From Scytalidium lignicola (lineage: Eukaryota > Ascomycota > Leotiomycetes): a stretch of 64,000 bases of DNA. The stretch spans positions 62,001 through 126,000 of the forward strand of contig NCSJ02000053.1 of the NCBI GenBank assembly GCA_002812745.2, in the 5' to 3' direction. Positions 58,641 to 64,000 of the stretch are shown here, piece by piece. How positions within the stretch are numbered: position 1 is the stretch's first letter; each line of letters begins with the position of its first letter. The notes beneath the pieces were generated by a model. It searched no databases and was not told where the DNA came from. It was given only the letters and a program-made list of their open reading frames with translations. The position numbers and the translations under genes were made by a program.

Positions 58641-59275
58641 AACCCAAAGCTCCCGGATTCGGTAGCCCAACTGCAGTAAGTCACTCAAACTTATTGTTAA
58701 TAAGCTGTAGATTCAGTGGGAGCACTAAAATAAGTATGCTCACCCACCAAATTTACGCTCAACCCTGGCACTAAAAGAAAGTTGAAGATTAGAAATCTTA
58801 AAGCAGAGAGAGCCTTGTTTGTCGGTTACACAACAGATATGAGATACGTGTTTTGCGGGATCGCATCAAACATTTCCACCACAGCGGGGCGAGGCTGCTA
58901 GAGAACGATTGGGAAATGAATGATCTTGAGTCCCTAAGTAACAGACCAGCCTTGAACATCTATTTTTGGTTATGACTGATGGTTGAATACTCGGGGCCAT
59001 CATCCTCATCCAGGAAATATTGGGCCAGCCTCGTTTTCTGTGACTGGTGTTGGTGTCTGAACAAGGCTAAGGTGTGGCCCGGTGGGCGGTTAGTTAAAAG
59101 CGAAACTTAAGTGAGTTATGTTGATCAGGCTCCTCACATATATTTAACTTCTGGACTGCTGCCCTGTAACATGAACTAGTTTTGTTCTCCAGTCATAAAA
59201 TCCCTTTTTTGTATCTACAGCTTTTACCTTAGATCTTTTCCAATTTTCAATCAGTGGAAGAAATATCGATACCAC
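58641..59275. promoter_or_regulatory. upstream region of the GTPase-RING-patatin gene
   Basis: 635 bp of ordinary composition without a supported gene; presumably the promoter. No specific site recognised. Confidence 0.4.
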
Positions 59276-62200
59276 ATGATGAGAGACAAATTCCAAACGT
59301 GTGAAAAATGCGAAGAGGCGCCTGGAGACGTACATTGTTCTTGTGGTGCTCAGTTCTGTGAAGGATGCTTTGTTGCAAAGCACCTCATTCGAAACCCCAA
59401 GCACCGACGAGGGGGCAATAACCAAACAGAGAAAGCCTGGGCTTGGATCTCTGGTGCGGCTACCAGTTTAAAGGACACTGCGTTGAGAGTTGTTCATTTT
59501 GAGCGAGACGAACCGTCCAAATGGTTTGGGCTCCACGTCCAGAAAGATGGAGAGGATCGTGTGACAANGCTCGTGGAAACCCATCGGTTCAACCACTTGA
59601 TCGAAGCTTCGAGATGCCACTACAATAATAGTCCCCGACGGCAGTTTCCAAGCATCACGTCATTTATTGGAGACACTGGTGCCGGGAAGTCTATGTTGAG
59701 TACATTAAACCCAAATTCTTCCTACACGCTATGCATTATGCTAAGAGTACTCTGATAGTTCGCTCGTTGATTTTCGATGCTTCCAAGTTCAATAGCTTTG
59801 AAAATATGGAGACACCAGTGCTAGGAGAGCAATCAGGGGACTCGGTGTGTCTTCCTACTACCGGGGAAGTCAATCTCTATCTTGATCCTGATACATTTGG
59901 CACCGAAGTCCCACACTTCTGGGCGGACTGCGAGGGTATGCTCGGTGGCGAACCAGCTGCTGCCAAGTACCAAAAAGAATGGTCAAAGCAGGGGAGGAGC
60001 TACTTGCTAGAATCAAATAATGGCAAGCAAATTGATCGCAAAACTGCTGTGACGACTATATACCCCCGCTTCCTCTATCTCTCCAGCGATGTTATCTGTA
60101 TGGTTACTAAAAACCCAAAGGCCTGGGCTGATGTGGTTGTGAAGTTGCTCGAGTGGAGTCAGATCGGTGCACATAATACTATCAACAAGTCTTCTTTGCC
60201 TGCGTTGATTATCGTTTTGAATGGCCCTGATATCGAAAAGGAAGCCTGGATTTCTGATGACCATGATGCTTTAACAAAAGAATTCTTCGAAACTGTCGAG
60301 AAGGAGATTGTTGAGAATACCACTTTAAGGGACATGGCAAAGAAGGTAAGTATATCAACCAAGCCTTATCGTGCTAGTCCGCCACTCCTCTGCCTATTCA
60401 AAGGTCAGCACTGACGAATATGTAGCATGGAGACAAAACTATAAATGATTTATTACATAGAAACTTCTACTCTGTCTACGTTCACTATATCCCACTAAAT
60501 GGCCTCCACAGCCTCGGAAATTCCGGAGTGATCCTACCCCAGATTAAACGGCTTGAACGGCGAATCCGCAAAGATGCTCAGCGAGTCCAGAAAGAACGTG
60601 CAGACACCTGGTGTCTTTTTGATGCAAAGCAACTAAGCATTGTATTCGAACAAGCCTTCAAGCATCTCGCATCAGGAAGCAACTTGCCTTTTGATTTCAG
60701 CCAACGTCAACAGCAGATATCACTGCCTGCGACACTGGAGGGCTACTTTGCTGAATTTCTCGGCCGATGCATGTATAACAGCGCGGACGGGAATTTTTTT
60801 ACTGCTGCCGATGCCATTGGCTCTTGCATTATACGACGCTCGCTGAGGTCGGATGAGTCAGGTAAGTTAAAACTATAAGCTACTAGATTCTGACAGCTAA
60901 GTTTTCTAGATCTTCTCTACCCCTTTGTTGTTTTTAACAAAGACCTCAGAAAGACATGTTATCGAGCCTTGGACCAGTTTTTTAGTAATAGCCATTCCTG
61001 TGCATATATACATTCAGAGACTGGTGAAAGATGCGTTAATACTAAAACTGGCCACGCCCAGGGGCACCAAGCCGCAGACGGCTCTTTTCTCGCTGATGGG
61101 AACTATGTGGACGGTACGCTCAATACTAACGACTTTTTAGAAAGGATCAATAGCAGCGTTATCAATATCCTCAAAACAATCAACGATGAAGTAGATTCAG
61201 ATAGAAATGACAGACGCCAGTGTGCTACCAAATTGCATCGGACCATTCTGGAATCCTTCGCAGACACGTCATTCTGGAAGAAGTCATTTACCTCTGAGTG
61301 GATTGATCTTTTTAATGCTCGATTTGGGCACATAAGTGGCGCTCGTTTAACCATTAGAGCCAGTGTATGCTTTGCGTGTCTTTTCGAGCGTCCAGAATGC
61401 ACTCTCCCATGTGGCCATGTTATTTGCTTCAACTGCATTCGAGAGTTTGACCAATCTCCTACAGAAGCAAAGTATCCAGGTGTTGCTGTGCATAATTGTT
61501 GTATCCTTTGCGGACTGAGGGATGAAAAGGAAGGGACATGGCCATACATAGCGGAATACCGCCCGGATCTGAGCGGCATCCGCGCCATCTCCCTAGATGG
61601 TGGCGGCGTGCGAGGAATCATTCAGCTTACAGTTATTCAACGGCTTGTACAACTTATTAACCTTGATATACCTTTTGGTGACCTTTTTGATCTCATAGTC
61701 GGGACCAGTGCTGGTGAGTCGTAGTGCGGCCTTTCTTTCTCTCCTTTCCTTTTGCTGAGTCTTGTACAGGCGGATTGATTGCGCTTGGCCTTGGTATACA
61801 CAACTTCAGTGTCGAACAATGCATTCAACATTTTCACTCGTTGTGTGATAATGGTTTTGTAGAACGACTATTGGCTAAAGACGGTTGGCTCGGCTGGCTC
61901 GTGAGACTACTATTCGTCCCCTCTATTTACGAGACAGGACCTTTGGAAGAGTCCTTACGGACTATCTTTGGAGTAAAGCAATTGTTTGGGTACCGCAGAA
62001 GTGCCGCACGGGTTGCAGTGACCACGACTGTGGATGGCGAAACTCGTTTGCTTACGAACTACAATTGGGGATACGAGAAGCGCTATCTGAACTCGAGCAT
62101 CAATACCTGGAAAGCGTATGTCATTATTTCCTTTCAGTGACTGAGATTTTACTCTCCTGCCAGCAACTGACTGTGATATCTGTATAGGGCACAATGTACT

Positions 62201-63114
62201 TCTGCAGCCCCAATGTATTTTGAACCTGCTTGGCATGACGGCGCTTGCTGTCGGGATGGAGGGTTGACGGCAAACAATCCAGTACAAGTCGCCGTGGATG
62301 AAGCAAAAAGTATCTGGGGCTCCAATACTGTTTTTGACATGATTGTTTCTCTTGGCTGCGGCGAGGCAAAGAATCCTCAGCGTCGACCACATTCAGCTTA
62401 CACTCTTCCAGCATGGGTGGCTGACACGCTAAATACTCTGTTTAAGTCGATGAATGGCAATACAGCCTGGAAAAAGTTCTTGGACAGCATTACTGACCAA
62501 AAATTGCGCGACCGATGTAATCGCTTAAATGTGAGATTTCCGGGCGAGACTGAGCCAGCGCTTGATGATCGCAAGGCGATAAGCTCAATGAAAGAAGCGG
62601 CAGAATTGTTCAACTTCCACAACGAGATACCCAATGGTTCCTTCTCACCCATCCTTGGAAGTGCCAATGAAGATTTACTACAATCTATTGCCAGCAGACT
62701 AAAAGCATCATTTTACTTCTTTGAACTGGGGTCACTGAAGCCATCAGGCAGTGATATTATTATAATTAAAGGCTGGATTTGTTGCAGTCTAAGTCCCGAA
62801 AAAATATCTTATAGGCGTCTCATCGAAGGGACTTCTCATTTTAAAATGAAGGGTAAAGAGGTAGTATATATACCCAAATTAAAGGAGAAAGAAAGGCTTA
62901 AGCTTCCTATCACTATTCTGCAAAACGCTTCAAAGCATTCTGAACCCATCCGCATCGACGTCAAGTTTAATAATGATGACTGCTTGGCAACAATCAGTGG
63001 ATTTCCATCGACGCTGGAGGTAAGTTTGATGAATCATTTGCTTCCATCACATCTGCTAATATGAAAAAATCAAAAGAGATTGCAGCTTTACTTCAAGAGG
63101 AGGTAATCCGTTGA
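59276..63114 (+). CDS. zinc-finger / GTPase-like / RING / patatin phospholipase fusion, about 1156 aa
   Basis: Seven exons: 59276-59694, 59748-60345, 60426-60861, 60910-61713, 61770-62115, 62188-63019 and 63079-63114; 3471 bases, in phase throughout. The first junction is the least certain, because the GTTGAG donor inserts one residue after the P-loop, and the last exon is a best guess. Domains: a B-box-like zinc finger (CEKCEEAPGD, CSCGAQFCEGC, residues 8-35); a P-loop (FIGDTGAGKS, about 130-140) with G3-like WADCEGM and VLNGPD, resembling large dynamin/GBP-type GTPases; a RING-like finger (CFACLFERPECTLPCGHVIC, then CCILCG); and patatin with oxyanion loop DGGGVRG, Ser motif GTSAG spanning an intron, and Asp motif DGGLTANNP. 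All catalytic residues of the Ser-Asp dyad are present. Expected to be a cytosolic lipid acyl hydrolase under nucleotide control. One N at 59567. Confidence 0.88.
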
Positions 63115-64000
63115 GTCGAAGGTAATATTGAGTCCGCATGCAGATTAGAGTGCTAATTGCGTGTGTTAGGGTTGAATCCGGGGTGATGAGATTTCCTCTT
63201 ATTTAATTCTTTCTAAAGTGAGCTTCTGAATTTTGCTATTTTAATCGTTCTGTAATAATATCTAGCTCAAGCAGAAAAGGTGATATAGTTAGTGTCGGTA
63301 GTTAATTACCTATGTTGTGGCCTCAGGTACCAGGTACACGTGATTCCAGCCCGAGTGTAGGTTACGGTCACCGATCTACAGCTACGGTTGCCGCGCTACG
63401 GCCGTAAGAGGTTTATATAAGGTCGTATTTGCCCACTGTAGTTGTAGTACTGTAGTTGTTTAAGTAGTTAGTTGAATTCAACAATTACTTGTCAGCAAAT
63501 TTGCCAAGACTTTTAGCCTGTTTTAAATAGCTTAATTATTGGCGTTGCTTTCGGGTATCAACTTTTCGATAACCAGAAAGCAGCGCTAAATTTTACAAGG
63601 TTATTATTCGTAAAATAACTTTCTAGATTTACTTATTTCTGTGACAAGCCGTCAATGACCGTTAGACCATCAAAGATTGTTCATCTTCGCTAAGTGAGTT
63701 ACCGAAAATTAATTATTTGATTTTATATTCCCTGCGAACCTGATCTCAATTTACAGAAATTTAACGATACCCAGAAATTCGTTTTCTATTACCCAACAGA
63801 ACTTTTCTAATATTTATAATCTACAGAATACTATAGCGATTGATGGCTTTCACTATTTATACATATGTTGCATTGCAAGGCTAAACAAAATCATGAATTT
63901 ATTAGAGAATAAAAATCAAAACTTCACATTCTCATATACTAAATGTCGGAAATAGCAGCCTATAACCGTCCCTGTGTGCATACTGCGATTACGTGATGGT
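63115..64000. other. 3' flank to window end
   Basis: No supported gene. Holds the right copy of the dispersed repeat (63485-63765) and AT-leaning sequence to the end. Confidence 0.5.
63485..63765 (+). repeat. diverged dispersed repeat, right copy
   Basis: Same landmarks and orientation as 58205-58490, 5.3 kb away. Includes a hairpin GGCGTTGCTTTCGGGTATC against GATAACCAGAAAGCAGCGC. Confidence 0.65.

Noticed and set aside
58205..63765. Idea that the direct repeats are LTRs and the patatin gene is retroelement cargo
   Set aside because: Ends are not TG...CA, no duplication, copies too diverged, and the gene has introns.

Overview
This is a window of nuclear DNA from a filamentous ascomycete (Pezizomycotina; Leotiomycetes is my guess from the gene families, not demonstrated). 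The evidence is short spliceosomal introns of about 45-70 bp, a HET-domain gene, a Zn2Cys6 regulator, fungal NB-ARC/TPR and patatin proteins, and the footprint of repeat-induced point mutation (RIP). About 10.4-33.4 kb is one AT-rich, stop-riddled block. In it, and in the pseudogenes beside it, the damage is almost all C-to-T or G-to-A, with CAA/CAG and TGG codons turned into stops. The window looks like an accessory, transposon-rich compartment holding a high share of self/non-self-recognition and cell-death type genes.

Layout. 0-10 kb: a decayed cluster of a gasdermin-like pore-former candidate (minus), a DUF7580-like + subtilisin protease (minus), and a divergent NB-ARC/TPR NLR (plus) with five near-identical 126-bp TPR units, followed by a small acidic protein gene. 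10.4-33.4 kb: AT-rich block with a complete but dead Ty1/copia element (15483-20406, 165-bp LTRs, AATTA target duplication), an unidentified decayed gene (about 11.1-12.25 kb), weak retroelement remnants, and a dead Mutator-like element (30804-33318, 9-bp target duplication). 33.4-38.6 kb: ankyrin fragment, an SMP-30-like beta-propeller gene, a Zn2Cys6 transcription factor and a small spliced gene. 38.9-47.4 kb: three MITE-like elements, a TPR (possibly kinase-linked) STAND-type gene fragment, and a pogo-like transposase tail cut by a solo LTR. 47.8-50 kb: intact three-exon HET gene. 51-54.6 kb: five small orphan genes with good spliced frames. 54.9-58.6 kb: nested repeats (three solo LTRs, a 1.2-kb long-TIR element). 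59.3-63.1 kb: an apparently intact seven-exon gene for a zinc-finger + GTPase-like + RING + patatin protein.

How they may work together. In fungi, NLRs, HET proteins, patatins and protease-gasdermin pairs are established parts of regulated cell death. Here the left-hand set (pore-former, protease, NLR) is broken by RIP-type stops, whereas the HET and GTPase-RING-patatin genes are open through every splice junction I could reconstruct. No tRNA, rRNA or CRISPR array was recognised. Single N bases sit almost always beside A or T homopolymers, so frames in AT-rich parts deserve caution.
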